DNA from: JAAFIP01 sp043774625
GTDB taxonomy: Bacteria; Pseudomonadota; Gammaproteobacteria; Burkholderiales; Burkholderiaceae_C
Assembly: GCA_043774625.1 (NCBI GenBank)
Contig: JAYVTG010000006.1
Location: 1 to 61,781 of the forward strand
Direction of reading: 5' to 3'
DNA: 61,781 nt
In this document: one piece after another, positions 1 through 8,604 of the stretch
Layout: each line of letters starts with the position of its first letter
Numbering within the stretch: position 1 is the first letter of the stretch
Notes under the pieces: model-generated
Databases searched by the model: none
What the model saw: only the letters and a program-made list of their open reading frames with translations
Told to the model about the DNA's origin: nothing
Program-made: the position numbers and the translations under genes

Positions 1-257
1 CCCAGCGGGCTGGCATGACCGTAACAGCCTGGCCAGTCGGGGCAACCCAAGCCAGAATCGGTCAAGCGGGTGAAAGCGCCAAAAATGACAAGATCAAACG
101 TGAGAAAAAGCGTGACCCAAGTCAGCGTACGCAAGCGCTGCGCTGGTCGCGCGCCGCGGCTTTTCAGCCACACCCAAATCAGCGGGCCGATAGCGACGAT
201 CATGCCCATGATCATCAACCGTAGAGCGGGGCTGAGGTTGTAGAGATCTTGTTCCAT
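1..257 (-). CDS. ctaA: Heme A synthase (COX15/CtaA family), N-terminal part only
   Basis: The reading frame opens at an ATG at 257 and runs off the left edge of the window, so only about 85 residues are visible. They contain two hydrophobic segments (around residues 12-30 and 45-62) and the stretch FTRLTDSGLGCPDWPGCYG, which I recognise as the first periplasmic loop of COX15/CtaA with its Cys pair. The enzyme oxidises heme O to heme A in the inner membrane for cytochrome oxidase. It is the last visible gene of the leftward cox cluster, about 145 bp beyond the Sco-like gene, a usual position in Burkholderiales. The call is firm although the gene is incomplete. Confidence 0.9.
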   Translation of the reverse strand, partial: MEQDLYNLSPALRLMIMGMIVAIGPLIWVWLKSRGARPAQRLRTLTWVTLFLTFDLVIFGAFTRLTDSGLGCPDWPGCYGHASPL

Positions 258-403
258 ATCAGTCGATATAAAGAGATGCGCGTGGCATGGGCGTGTGCCC
301 CGTCAAGCCGGAGCCGCGGAGCTGGCTTTGCCAGGCCGCAGGCGCAGCGGCCCCCCCGGGGGGCAGCGTCCACACAAAGTGGGAAAGCGTGGGGGTAAAC
401 ATC

Positions 404-1096
404 CTAGCGGCCTTCTTTGTCCCAACTACCCGAAGCACGTAGCAATCTGTCCAGATCACGCTTGGCTTTTGCAGCGCCTGGGGCATCCATATTGGCAGGA
501 AATCGCATCATCAAATTGCCCAGCGGATCAACCACGTACAAGTGGTCTTCTAGACGCTGGTTAGTGGTCTCAGGTAGCCACCGCGCCAGCGCATCAGCCG
601 ACACACGGAGCACTGTAGCTTCAGCCAGTGCGGGTTTGAGTTGCGGGTCAACCAGGGCAGCATCCGTCACCAGCCAAACCCAATCGGCGCGCATTTTTTC
701 TTTGCCCAGTGATTCACGCAACTGCCTTTGAAAATACAGGCGCTGCTGACAAGGCGCATCGCATGCTGCGCTGGAAACACTGATCAACAGCCATTGATTT
801 TTAAGTGCTGTAAGCTCGCCCGTCTTGCCGTTCAGGTCGCTCGTGGCGATGGCTGGTAACGGCCGCTGCGGCGTGACCAGTTCACCATAATTGCGACGGC
901 CTTCGGGTCGTACCACGTAGTAGGTGAAGTACGACGCAACAACAGGCGATGCACAGACCAGCAGTACGGCAATCATTTTCCAGCGGCCCGTTTTGCTGCG
1001 AGGACTGTCTTCATCTGGCACTGGCATGGTGTGCACCGTCAGGCTAAGCGGTTCGTCCTTGATTACTACGGCTGCATTGTGAAGTGTTTCAGACAT
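404..1096 (-). CDS. Sco-like, membrane-anchored thioredoxin-fold protein of the cox cluster
   Basis: This is a 230-residue protein with one membrane anchor (about residues 41-62) and a periplasmic domain. The domain carries a CxxxC pair (C112, C116 in SSAACDAPCQQ) and a histidine at H185 in EDHLYVVDPLG. These match the three copper ligands of the Sco1/SenC family, which deliver copper to the CuA site of CoxB. The family is usually annotated only as a hypothetical transmembrane protein. The ATG at 1096 was chosen over a longer frame because it overlaps the SURF1 stop by 8 bp, which suggests translational coupling. Copper transfer or thiol reduction is inferred from motifs and position. Confidence 0.75.
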   Translation of the reverse strand: MSETLHNAAVVIKDEPLSLTVHTMPVPDEDSPRSKTGRWKMIAVLLVCASPVVASYFTYYVVRPEGRRNYGELVTPQRPLPAIATSDLNGKTGELTALKNQWLLISVSSAACDAPCQQRLYFQRQLRESLGKEKMRADWVWLVTDAALVDPQLKPALAEATVLRVSADALARWLPETTNQRLEDHLYVVDPLGNLMMRFPANMDAPGAAKAKRDLDRLLRASGSWDKEGR

Positions 1097-1832
1097 TGAA
1101 AAAAGTTTTACGCTTGATGCGCCTAGGGTTAATGAATTGAAACCAGATATACAAACCAACAATAAGTGCACTCAAGCCAAACCACTGAAACGCGTAGCCA
1201 TAGTGTTTGTCGATGCCAACATTAGGCGCGGCCCAATCACGTAGCAGCCCTTCACTGGCCGGCCCCAGCTGCACCATGGATACAGCCATCAAGGGTAAAG
1301 CTATTTCACGACTGAAAACAGTTACGTCAATATTTTGCCGTATGCGCCCTCCCTCAGCGCCCTTGAACTCATATAACTTGGATGGTGGCGGGGCAATGCG
1401 GCCACCCACGCTTACCGCGCCTAGCGGCGTTTGAATCTCGGGCAGCGCCGCACGACTGGCAAAACTGCGAGGTGCCCAGCCACGCTGCACCAAAATGATT
1501 TGCCCGGTACCGTCCAGCACAAGCGGCGTGATCACGATAAAACCTGGCTTTCCATTCATCTGCCGGTTATCCAAAAACACCGTATGCTCTGGCCGCCATA
1601 CGCCTTTAAGCACGGCACGACGATGCACAGCTTCTGTCACTGTTTTCAGATCCGCAAGGTCTTGCGCATCTAAAGTGGGCTGGCTGCTTTGCGATTCAAT
1701 GGCCAATTGCAAATTTTGCTTTTGTGCAGCCCTGCGCAACTGCCACTGACCCAGCGAGAAAGTGACGCCCGCCACAAGTAACGCTGCCGCAGTGAGCAAC
1801 CAAAACCTTGCTTTAAGCGAAAGTTTAGCCAT
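1089..1832 (-). CDS. SURF1 family cytochrome oxidase biogenesis protein
   Basis: The 247-residue protein has the SURF1 layout: an N-terminal membrane helix (about 10-30), a soluble periplasmic domain and a C-terminal helix (about 205-230). Recognisable family stretches are LGQWQLRRAAQKQ after the first helix and GKPGFIVITPLVL in the middle. SURF1 proteins take part in inserting heme a into subunit I. The start is an ATG at 1832. The gene lies between the divergent DUF2909 gene and the Sco-like gene, whose start overlaps its end. Confidence 0.92.
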   Translation of the reverse strand: MAKLSLKARFWLLTAAALLVAGVTFSLGQWQLRRAAQKQNLQLAIESQSSQPTLDAQDLADLKTVTEAVHRRAVLKGVWRPEHTVFLDNRQMNGKPGFIVITPLVLDGTGQIILVQRGWAPRSFASRAALPEIQTPLGAVSVGGRIAPPPSKLYEFKGAEGGRIRQNIDVTVFSREIALPLMAVSMVQLGPASEGLLRDWAAPNVGIDKHYGYAFQWFGLSALIVGLYIWFQFINPRRIKRKTFFNV

Positions 1833-1850
1833 CAGCCGATAATCCTTTGT

Positions 1851-2072
1851 ATGACATATTTAGTAGTTCTGGCATTTGTAGCCATCCTCGGCAGTTTGGC
1901 TGCAGCGCTTTTTTTCATGATGAAAGATGGCACCAATGGCAAAGCCAAAACCAGCAATATGGCACGCGCGCTGGCTTTCCGGATTGGATTTTCAGTGCTG
2001 CTGTTTGTCTGCATTCTGATTGCCTGGAAGATGGGGTACATCCAGCCAACGGGTTTGCCTGTAGGTAAGTGA
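1851..2072 (+). CDS. Twin-transmembrane-helix protein, DUF2909-like
   Basis: This 73-residue protein is almost wholly two membrane helices (about 3-25 and 40-62) joined by a short polar loop with KDGTNGKAKTSN. It matches the small DUF2909 proteins that sit on the opposite strand inside the cox cluster of Burkholderiales. It is divergent from SURF1, with 18 bp between the starts, and convergent with coxC across a shared hairpin terminator. No biochemical role is known to me; a part in oxidase assembly is only inferred from its constant position. A second frame over the same bases (1847-2068) looks like a shadow. Confidence 0.8.
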   Translation: MTYLVVLAFVAILGSLAAALFFMMKDGTNGKAKTSNMARALAFRIGFSVLLFVCILIAWKMGYIQPTGLPVGK

Positions 2073-2088
2073 TTTTTATGACTTAAAC

Positions 2089-2116
2089 AAAAAGGCCGCA
2101 CAATGCGGCCTTTTTT
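2089..2116. terminator. Bidirectional hairpin terminator between DUF2909 gene and coxC
   Basis: A stem of about 12 bp (AAAAAGGCCGCA pairing with TGCGGCCTTTTTT, CAA loop) has an A-run on one side and a T-run on the other. It therefore fits intrinsic termination for both converging genes, 16 bp after one stop and 21 bp after the other. Confidence 0.85.
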
Positions 2117-2137
2117 CATGTTGGGCGCAAAGCTTTA

Positions 2138-3019
2138 TTAAAGCCAGTACACCAGAATGTACAAACCCAGCCACACCACGTCGACAAAGTGCCAATACCA
2201 CGCAGCACCTTCAAAACCAAAATGCTTGTCGGCCGTGAAATGGCCTTTTTGTAGACGTAATGTGATGAAAAACAGCATCAACATACCAACAAAAACGTGA
2301 AAACCATGAAAACCAGTCAACATATAAAAGGTTGAACCAAAAATTCCTGAATTCAGCTTGAGGTTCAAGTCAGTGTAGAGGTGGTAGTACTCGTAGCCCT
2401 GAACACACAAGAATGTAAAACCAAGGGCAACAGTCGTCCACATGAAGGCAATGGTTTTGCCGCGATGGCCTTCGCGCAGGGCATGGTGGGCAATCGTCAT
2501 CGTCACACCGGACGTCAACAACAAAGCGGTATTGATGGTCGGTAACCAGAAAGGCCCAACCGTCTGGAAGGGCTCCACGATATCAGCTGGCGAAGCCGTT
2601 GCGCCTACAGCAAGGGTCGGCCAAACCGCTTTAAAGTCTGGCCATAAAAGCGCATTTTCAAGTCCGCCCAGTTCAGGCACCGAATGCACGCGCGCCCACC
2701 ACAATGCCGTGAAAAATGCACCGAAGAACATCACTTCAGAAAAAATAAACCAGCTCATGGACCAACGGAACGACAAGTCAATCTTGTGGCCGTACAAGCC
2801 ACCTTCACTCTCGCGTACTGATTCGCTGAACCACCGATACAAAGTACCCAGCCACCACGCCATACCGAAGGCCACCGAATAAGGACCCCAGGCTGTCCCA
2901 TTGACCCACTGACTTGCTCCCACGATGACAAATAACAGGCCAATCGAGGCCATCACCGGGTGGCTCGATGGTGCAGGCACAAAATAGTGCGGGGTACCTG
3001 TTGTAACGGCTGATGACAT
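2138..3019 (-). CDS. coxC: Cytochrome c oxidase subunit III
   Basis: The 293-residue protein has the usual seven-helix pattern of CoxIII, including WFSESVRESEGGLYGHKIDL, SEVMFFGAFFTALWWARVHSVPELGG and, near the end, GFHGFHVFVGMLML and WHFVDVVWLGLYILVYWL. Subunit III binds lipid and stabilises subunit I in the inner membrane. It starts at an ATG with GGAG about 7 bases upstream. DUF2970 and ctaG lie upstream in the same direction. Confidence 0.97.
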   Translation of the reverse strand: MSSAVTTGTPHYFVPAPSSHPVMASIGLLFVIVGASQWVNGTAWGPYSVAFGMAWWLGTLYRWFSESVRESEGGLYGHKIDLSFRWSMSWFIFSEVMFFGAFFTALWWARVHSVPELGGLENALLWPDFKAVWPTLAVGATASPADIVEPFQTVGPFWLPTINTALLLTSGVTMTIAHHALREGHRGKTIAFMWTTVALGFTFLCVQGYEYYHLYTDLNLKLNSGIFGSTFYMLTGFHGFHVFVGMLMLFFITLRLQKGHFTADKHFGFEGAAWYWHFVDVVWLGLYILVYWL

Positions 3020-3064
3020 TTTTAAACTCCTGCTTTCTCTAAATTCTTTTATTCAACTGCGGGC

Positions 3065-3295
3065 TTATTTGCCTACAACCCAAGTAGCCAACAATATCAA
3101 GCTACCGACAAAAACAAAAACACCTGCAAGGCCAGCAATGACGATATGCACAGGGTTGAGCTGGGCCACATCCTGCTCATAGCCACCGCGCGAACGCAGG
3201 CCAACAAAAGACCACATCACCGCTTTGACCGTGCGGAAAATCGAAACTTTACGTTGATCTTTCTGTTGAACTGACGTATTTTCAAACTTGCTCAT
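3065..3295 (-). CDS. Small membrane protein, DUF2970
   Basis: This 76-residue protein has a basic N-terminal half (FRTVKAVMWSFVGLRSRGGYEQDV) and a single C-terminal membrane helix (about 50-72). This is the DUF2970 pattern seen between ctaG and coxC in beta- and gammaproteobacteria. Its ATG overlaps the ctaG stop (ATGA), so the two are probably translated together. No reaction is known; an assembly or accessory role in the oxidase is inferred from context. Confidence 0.87.
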   Translation of the reverse strand: MSKFENTSVQQKDQRKVSIFRTVKAVMWSFVGLRSRGGYEQDVAQLNPVHIVIAGLAGVFVFVGSLILLATWVVGK

Positions 3296-3888
3296 ACACC
3301 AGACGCTTTATTGTCGATGGCAATGGCAGCCTGCGGAGCAGCAGGTGTGCGGCCACCGACCTCAAAAAATGTGTACGACAACGTGATGGTGCTCACATCT
3401 TTTGACAGCTTGGGGTCAATCACAAAGGCCACGGGCCACTGCTTTTTTTCACCTGGAGCCAGTGTGTATTGCTGAAAGCAGAAGCACTCCAGCTTATTAA
3501 AGTGTGCCCCGGCCTGCGCAGGCGCATAACTTGGGATGGCTTGCGCTGACATGGTGCGATTTTGCGTGTTTTGAAACTCGTACATCACCGTGGTCAGCTC
3601 ACCCGGATGAACCTTCAGCGTATTTTCGGCGGGCTTGAAATGCCACGGCCCGCGCGAGTTAGCATCAAATTCAACCGTGATAGTACGTGACACATCGATC
3701 TGCGTATTGGCGGGCAGCTTGGGCGTGGCACCTGGAATTTGCCTGTCGCCAAGCGCCAGCACATTGATGCCGGTCATCTCGCATATTGCTTTGTAAATCG
3801 GCACCAGCGCGTAACCGAAGCCGAACATTGCCAGCACGACCACGCCCAGCTTGCCCAACATTTTGATATTTTCGCGTTTGATAAGCAT
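3292..3888 (-). CDS. ctaG: Cytochrome c oxidase assembly protein CtaG/Cox11
   Basis: The 198-residue protein has one N-terminal membrane helix (about 11-30) and a periplasmic immunoglobulin-like domain with the copper-binding CFCF motif (C135 and C137 in KLECFCFQQYTLAPGE). Cox11 supplies copper to the CuB site of CoxA. The conserved cysteine near the helix end (C36, YKAICEMTG) is also present. The ATG at 3888 is preferred over a GTG one codon upstream. The stop overlaps the start of the DUF2970 gene. Confidence 0.95.
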   Translation of the reverse strand: MLIKRENIKMLGKLGVVVLAMFGFGYALVPIYKAICEMTGINVLALGDRQIPGATPKLPANTQIDVSRTITVEFDANSRGPWHFKPAENTLKVHPGELTTVMYEFQNTQNRTMSAQAIPSYAPAQAGAHFNKLECFCFQQYTLAPGEKKQWPVAFVIDPKLSKDVSTITLSYTFFEVGGRTPAAPQAAIAIDNKASGV

Positions 3889-3903
3889 CACATGACAGTC
3901 GGC

Positions 3904-4017
3904 TTAACGACCAAAGAAAACCATCTTGGCCATGAAGCCCGCAAAAAAGACAATCGCGACCGAAGCCAGGATTAACGCCAGCCGCAGGTTGTTTTTCTTT
4001 TGTTGAGGTGTTGACAT
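3904..4017 (-). CDS. Cytochrome oxidase small assembly protein (37 residues)
   Basis: A very short frame starting MSTPQQKKNN contains a single membrane helix (about residues 11-32). It matches the tiny protein found between coxA and ctaG throughout Burkholderiales. A second ATG at 4035 in the same frame overlaps the coxA stop codon by one base (TGATG) and would add six residues (MDKSNS) by translational coupling. I chose the shorter form because I recall homologues beginning near this methionine. Function is inferred from context only. Confidence 0.75.
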   Translation of the reverse strand: MSTPQQKKNNLRLALILASVAIVFFAGFMAKMVFFGR

Positions 4018-4034
4018 GCTGTTTGATTTATCCA

Positions 4035-5702
4035 TCAGCCAATCACGCGGGTTGCAGTTACATCCAGCTTCGGAGGAGTTTCGAAGGTGTGAAAAGGTGC
4101 CGGTGACGGTACTTCCCACTCCAGGCCTTCAGCACCTTTGGCATTTTTGTCGTCCTCATCAACCCACGGGTTAGCTCTGGCAGGTGCACCGTGACCGCGC
4201 ATGGTGGGCAACACGACAAAGAAGAAGAAGTAAACCTGCGCAAAACCAAAAAAGAATGCGCCCACAGTAGCAATCGCATTGAAGTCAGCAAACTGCATCG
4301 GGTAGTCAGCGTAGCGACGCGGCATACCAGCCAAGCCCAAAAAGTGCATCGGGAAGAAAGTGACGTTGAACGAAATCAGCGACCACCAGAAGTGAATCTT
4401 GCCGCGTGTCTCGTTGTACATCACGCCTGTCCACTTGGGTGACCAAAAGTAGTAGCCAGCAAACATGGCGTAGAGCGAACCTGCAACCAACACATAGTGG
4501 AAGTGCGCCACCACGTAGTAGGTGTCTTGCAGTTGCGTATCAATCGGCGCGACCGACAAAATGACGCCCGTCAAACCGCCGATGGTGAACACAAAGATGA
4601 AGCCAACGGCAAACAGCATGGGGGTTTCGAAGGTCATGGAGCCCTTCCACATCGTGGCGATCCAGTTGAAAACCTTAACACCGGTGGGTACGGCAATTAG
4701 CATGGTGGAGTACATGAAAAATAGCTGACCAGTGACCGGCATGCCAGTGGTAAACATGTGGTGAGCCCAAACCACAAAACTTAAAATGGCAATTGAACCC
4801 GTGGCATACACCATGGATGCATAGCCGAACAGGCGTTTGCGTGAAAAGGCCGGAATGATGTGGCTGATGATGCCGAAAGCCGGCAAAATCATGATGTACA
4901 CCTCGGGGTGACCAAAGAACCAGAAGATGTGCTGGTACATCACCGGGTCGCCGCCGCCAGCGGGGTTAAAAAAGCTGGTGCCAAAGTGGCGGTCAGTCAG
5001 CGTCATGGTGATGGCACCTGCCAACACGGGCATCACGGCAATCAGCAGGTAGGCGGTAATCAGCCAGGTCCAGCAGAACATCGGCATTTTCATCAGGGTC
5101 ATGCCAGGGGCGCGCATGTTCAAGATGGTGACGATGATGTTGATCGAACCCATGATGGAGCTGGCACCCAGAATGTGCATGGCAAAAATACCAGCGTCCA
5201 TCGAGGGGCCCATTTGCAGCGTGAGCGGTGCGTACAGCGTCCAGCCAGCTGCGGGTGCGCCACCGGGCATAAAGAAGCTGCCTACCAGCATCAAGGACGC
5301 AGGAATCATCAGCCAGAAGCTGAAGTTGTTCATGCGCGCAAAGGCCATGTCGGCTGCGCCAATTTGCAGCGGGATCATCCAGTTCGCAAAGCCCACAAAC
5401 GACGGCATGATGGCGCCAAACACCATGATGATGCCGTGCATGGTGGTGAGCTGGTTAAACAGCTCGGGGTTGACCAACTGCAAACCGGGCTGGAACAATT
5501 CTGCGCGGATACCCAACGCCAATAGGCCACCAATCATCAGCATGGTGAAGCTGAACAGCAGGTACAGGGTACCGATGTCTTTGTGGTTGGTGGCGTAGAC
5601 CCAGCGCTTCCAGCCAGTGGGGGCGTGGTCGTGGTGGTCATCGTGTGCGTGGTCGCTCCCGTGGGCAGTGGGGTGTCCGTGATTGTCTAGAACTGCGCTC
5701 AT
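4035..5702 (-). CDS. coxA: Cytochrome c oxidase subunit I
   Basis: This 555-residue protein is the catalytic heme-copper subunit. Visible ligands are the heme a histidine in QLTTMHGIIMVF (H89), the CuB histidine and cross-linked tyrosine in FFGHPEVYIMILPAFG, the CuB pair in WAHHMFTTG, and the heme histidines in VVAHFHYVLVAG. The first 27 residues are unusually rich in His and Asp (HGSDHAHDDHHDHAP), perhaps a metal-binding tail. The start is the ATG at 5702 with an AAAGG upstream. Family: A-type, aa3 oxidase. Confidence 0.98.
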   Translation of the reverse strand: MSAVLDNHGHPTAHGSDHAHDDHHDHAPTGWKRWVYATNHKDIGTLYLLFSFTMLMIGGLLALGIRAELFQPGLQLVNPELFNQLTTMHGIIMVFGAIMPSFVGFANWMIPLQIGAADMAFARMNNFSFWLMIPASLMLVGSFFMPGGAPAAGWTLYAPLTLQMGPSMDAGIFAMHILGASSIMGSINIIVTILNMRAPGMTLMKMPMFCWTWLITAYLLIAVMPVLAGAITMTLTDRHFGTSFFNPAGGGDPVMYQHIFWFFGHPEVYIMILPAFGIISHIIPAFSRKRLFGYASMVYATGSIAILSFVVWAHHMFTTGMPVTGQLFFMYSTMLIAVPTGVKVFNWIATMWKGSMTFETPMLFAVGFIFVFTIGGLTGVILSVAPIDTQLQDTYYVVAHFHYVLVAGSLYAMFAGYYFWSPKWTGVMYNETRGKIHFWWSLISFNVTFFPMHFLGLAGMPRRYADYPMQFADFNAIATVGAFFFGFAQVYFFFFVVLPTMRGHGAPARANPWVDEDDKNAKGAEGLEWEVPSPAPFHTFETPPKLDVTATRVIG

Positions 5703-5739
5703 TTTTTCGTACCTTTAATCGGGCAAAGGGTTAATTCAA

Positions 5740-6921
5740 TTACTTACGTGCGGCTGTAATGTCAGCGGGCTGCACAAGTTGGCCAGTTTTGTTCGACCAG
5801 TTGTTTTTGGTGAACGTAATCACCGCTGCAATTTCTGTATCGCTCAATTGCTTCCAGGCAGGCATGGCACCATTATTCTGGCCGTTGAGCAAAACCATGA
5901 TCTGCTTGGACTTGTCGGCGTCTTGCACCACGGCAGCACCGTCCAGCGGCTTGATGGGGCCCGCGCCCTTGCCGTTGGCCTGGTGGCAGGCTGCGCAATT
6001 GGATGCATAGACTTTTTCACCGCGCTTGGTCATGTCGTCCAGCGTCCAGACCTTGCTGGGGTCGTCTGCCTTGGCTGCGAGTTTTTTCTTCTCGCCATCG
6101 ACCCATTCCGAATATTCTTTGGCAGTGACCACTTTCACGTTGATCGGCATGTAGGCGTGCTCTTTACCGCACAGTTCCTGGCACTGGCCGTAGAACGTGC
6201 CGGTTTTTTCGGCGCGAAACCAGGTGTCGCGCACAAAGCCGGGAATCGCGTCTTGCTTCACACCGAACTGCGGCACGGCAAACGCGTGGATCACGTCGTT
6301 GGCGGTGGTAATGATGCGGATTTTTTTACCCACGGGCACCACCATCGGGTTGTCAACCTTGAACAGGTAGTCGTCTGGCACCTGGGTGCCTTTAGGCAGG
6401 CCGGAGTTGGACAGTTCGCGGTGCGTGTTGTCCAGCGTAGAGACAAAGCCAATGCCTTCGCCTTCGCCCTTGATGTAGTCGTAACCCCATTTCCACTGGT
6501 AGCCGGTAGCTTTGATGGTCAGGTCTGCATTGGTGGTATCTTTTTGCGCCACCAGCACTTTGGTAGCAGGCAAGGCCATGCCGATCACGATCAGAAAAGG
6601 CACAATCGTCCAGCCAATTTCGACCCACAAAGGTTCTGGCAGTTCTTGCGCCTTGTGTCCCACCGACTTGCGGTGTTTCCAGATGGAATAGAACATGACA
6701 CCGAACACCACGAAGAAAATGACCAGGCAGATGGCCATCATGTACCAGTGCAGCCAATTTTGCTCAGCACCGATTTTGGTAGAAGATTCTGGCAGATTGA
6801 GCTGACGCACGGACGGGCCACCGGGCAAGTCGTTCACAGCATGGGCCGCTGTAGAAAGGGCAATGCCCGCTGTAAGCAGAAGGTTCTGCAAGGTACTGGA
6901 GATGCTTTTCACCGTGTTCAC
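5740..6921 (-). CDS. coxB: Cytochrome c oxidase subunit II with fused C-terminal cytochrome c domain
   Basis: In the chosen 393-residue form, residues 1-28 look like a signal peptide (ending STAAHA), followed by two membrane helices (about 61-82 and 103-120). The CuA site is H212, C247, E249, C251, H255 and M258 (GQCQELCGKEHAYM). A class I cytochrome c domain follows with CAACH at 309-313. Such fused subunits pass electrons from an attached c heme to CuA. I place the start at a GTG (6921) because GAGG lies 8 bases upstream and the signal peptide follows at once; a GTG at 6960 is also open in frame. It is the first cox structural gene after the DUF2244 gene. Confidence 0.95.
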   Translation of the reverse strand: MNTVKSISSTLQNLLLTAGIALSTAAHAVNDLPGGPSVRQLNLPESSTKIGAEQNWLHWYMMAICLVIFFVVFGVMFYSIWKHRKSVGHKAQELPEPLWVEIGWTIVPFLIVIGMALPATKVLVAQKDTTNADLTIKATGYQWKWGYDYIKGEGEGIGFVSTLDNTHRELSNSGLPKGTQVPDDYLFKVDNPMVVPVGKKIRIITTANDVIHAFAVPQFGVKQDAIPGFVRDTWFRAEKTGTFYGQCQELCGKEHAYMPINVKVVTAKEYSEWVDGEKKKLAAKADDPSKVWTLDDMTKRGEKVYASNCAACHQANGKGAGPIKPLDGAAVVQDADKSKQIMVLLNGQNNGAMPAWKQLSDTEIAAVITFTKNNWSNKTGQLVQPADITAARK

Positions 6922-6988
6922 TCTTGATGCCTCAGTAATTTCTAAATACAAACAATTCACTCAAATCTATCCAACCAGCCTGCGCGTT

Positions 6989-7465
6989 TTAAGCAACGCG
7001 CAAGGCCATGCGTATTTCACGTGCAAGCGCTGGGCGCAGCTCGGGGCGAACGTGGCGGCCAATATGTACCTTGTGCCCCTGGCCGGACAACTCGATCAAC
7101 GAGCGGTCGCTTGCCTGCGGCTCCACACGAACCCATTCCCGGTTGAACTCAGAGCGCAGCAACTTGCCTGCGAGCGTTTGTTCAACCATGAGCTGGTTAC
7201 CCTGTAAAACGATGCGTTCGCCGTCGCTTGCGTGGCGGGCGTACACCAAAAAGGCAGCACCCACCATCAACAATTCTAACCAAGCAAACGGCATGATCAT
7301 CGTAGCACCCTGCATCCAAAACGCACTGGCAATCCCCAAAGACACCACACACAGCGAGGCATACAGCAAGCCCAACTGGGCCGGTGTAACCGAGCAATTA
7401 CGCAGTAGCCGCCAAGCAATTTGCTGGTCGGAGACGGTAGCGAACCGGAAAGCAAAATTCGACAC
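6989..7465 (-). CDS. DUF2244 family membrane protein
   Basis: The 158-residue protein has two adjacent membrane helices (about 32-52 and 58-78), then a soluble region with VYARHASDGERIVLQGNQLMVE and FNREWVRVE. This is the pattern of DUF2244, commonly found just upstream of coxB. The frame opens with GTG and I see no good ribosome site, so the start is less certain than the rest. The function is unknown to me. Confidence 0.85.
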   Translation of the reverse strand: MSNFAFRFATVSDQQIAWRLLRNCSVTPAQLGLLYASLCVVSLGIASAFWMQGATMIMPFAWLELLMVGAAFLVYARHASDGERIVLQGNQLMVEQTLAGKLLRSEFNREWVRVEPQASDRSLIELSGQGHKVHIGRHVRPELRPALAREIRMALRVA

Positions 7466-7613
7466 GGATGACGCTTCACATACAAGCTTGGCGCTTTTAA
7501 ACGCTACAAGCAGCGTGGGAATATACCCAAAATTCTCGCAACCACATATTGTAGCGCGGGTTGACCCTAGGATTAACCAATACGTGACTGGATAGTCACG
7601 AAATAGCAGCGTT

Positions 7614-8555
7614 TTACTTGGCTGCCTGTTTATCAGGCCTGTCAGGCCGCTGCGCCAGCATAGCCCGCATGTCTTGCATGGACACTGCTGACTCTGAGCT
7701 TACCTTGATGCGCGGTTTTGGCTTGAAGGCGTGGCCGTAAATCACTTCAAACGTGAAGGTGATTTGGCCGTTCTCGTGCGGGTTGCACAGGTGGTCGCGC
7801 ATGGCGGCGTGCAACTTTTCTTGGTAAATCCGCCCGCGCAGCCCCGCAAATCGCGCCGGGTGCCAGTTGCGACCCAGCCCGCGCAGCTCTTGCAGGGCAC
7901 GCTCAGGGGTGGCAAAGCTCAGCACGATGCGTTCCATGTCCATCACCGGCTCAGCAAAACCAGCGCCCACCAGCATGTCGCCCCAGTCGTGCATGTCGGT
8001 AAAGCTGTGGCCGCACGGGCCCAGGCCCAGGTGCTGGTACACACCGTGCAATTCCTTGAGTGTGTCTGGCCCCAAGCACGAAAACATCAAAAACCCGTCC
8101 ACCGCCAAAGCGCGCTGCCACTGGCGCATCAAGCTTTGGGGGTCGGCCACCATGTGCAGCAGCATGTTGGACCATACCAGTTGCACACCGCCGTCACCGG
8201 GCGGCCCGGCGTGCAGCTTTGCGGCCGTCAGGCGCTTGGGGTTCCACCAGGCTGGCGCTACATTTTTAATAGCTGCTCGCGCACTATCTGCGGTGGTATC
8301 CGCCATAAAACAGCTTGAATCGGGGTAGCGAGTGGCTACTTTTTGATGACTGTGCAAACCACCGTTCACAGGAGCCCAGTGGGCCCAGGCTTGCGGGCTG
8401 CGTTTGATCCAGCCCAGGCGTTCTTGCATGCGGTTGCCTACCTCTTCGTGCAGCCAGGGGGCGTGTAAACGGCCACTTTTGACGTTGTGCGCGGCCATGG
8501 CGTGCCATCGGGCTACAGCTTGGGCGTCTAGCGTGGGGGGGAGCTTATCGGTCAT
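7614..8555 (-). CDS. BioC-like methyltransferase with degenerate SAM motif I
   Basis: This 313-residue protein resembles malonyl-ACP O-methyltransferase (BioC) in its middle: LVWSNMLLHMVADPQSLMRQ and LMFSCLGPDTLKELHGVYQHLG. The glycine-rich SAM-binding motif expected near residues 60-75 is replaced by WAHWAPVNGGLHSHQKVATRYP, as I recall for the betaproteobacterial group. Residues about 85-100 (ADTTADSARAAIKNVA) are encoded by a copy of the 41-bp dispersed repeat. Methylation of malonyl-ACP for biotin synthesis is possible but unproven; no other biotin genes are nearby. A RNA or quinone methyltransferase is an alternative. Confidence 0.7.
   Translation of the reverse strand: MTDKLPPTLDAQAVARWHAMAAHNVKSGRLHAPWLHEEVGNRMQERLGWIKRSPQAWAHWAPVNGGLHSHQKVATRYPDSSCFMADTTADSARAAIKNVAPAWWNPKRLTAAKLHAGPPGDGGVQLVWSNMLLHMVADPQSLMRQWQRALAVDGFLMFSCLGPDTLKELHGVYQHLGLGPCGHSFTDMHDWGDMLVGAGFAEPVMDMERIVLSFATPERALQELRGLGRNWHPARFAGLRGRIYQEKLHAAMRDHLCNPHENGQITFTFEVIYGHAFKPKPRIKVSSESAVSMQDMRAMLAQRPDRPDKQAAK
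8257..8297 (+). repeat. 41-bp dispersed repeat, copy 1 (inside bioC-like gene)
   Basis: GCTACATTTTTAATAGCTGC begins the copy; the right third is diverged. It lies antisense to the gene and is read in frame as SARAAIKNVA. Confidence 0.75.
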
Positions 8556-8604
8556 GGCTTGGAGTATGGAAGGCTAGTTTTACTCGAATTTGGCCGGGTA
8601 GTCG

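Noticed and set aside
5779..6927. A 382-residue open frame opposite coxB
   Set aside because: coxB has complete CuA and heme motifs on the other strand; the antisense product matches nothing recognisable.
7505..7545. A possible further copy of the 41-bp repeat (AGCGTGGGAATAT) upstream of the DUF2244 gene
   Set aside because: Only about 13 bases match and the rest of the unit is missing, so it was not counted.
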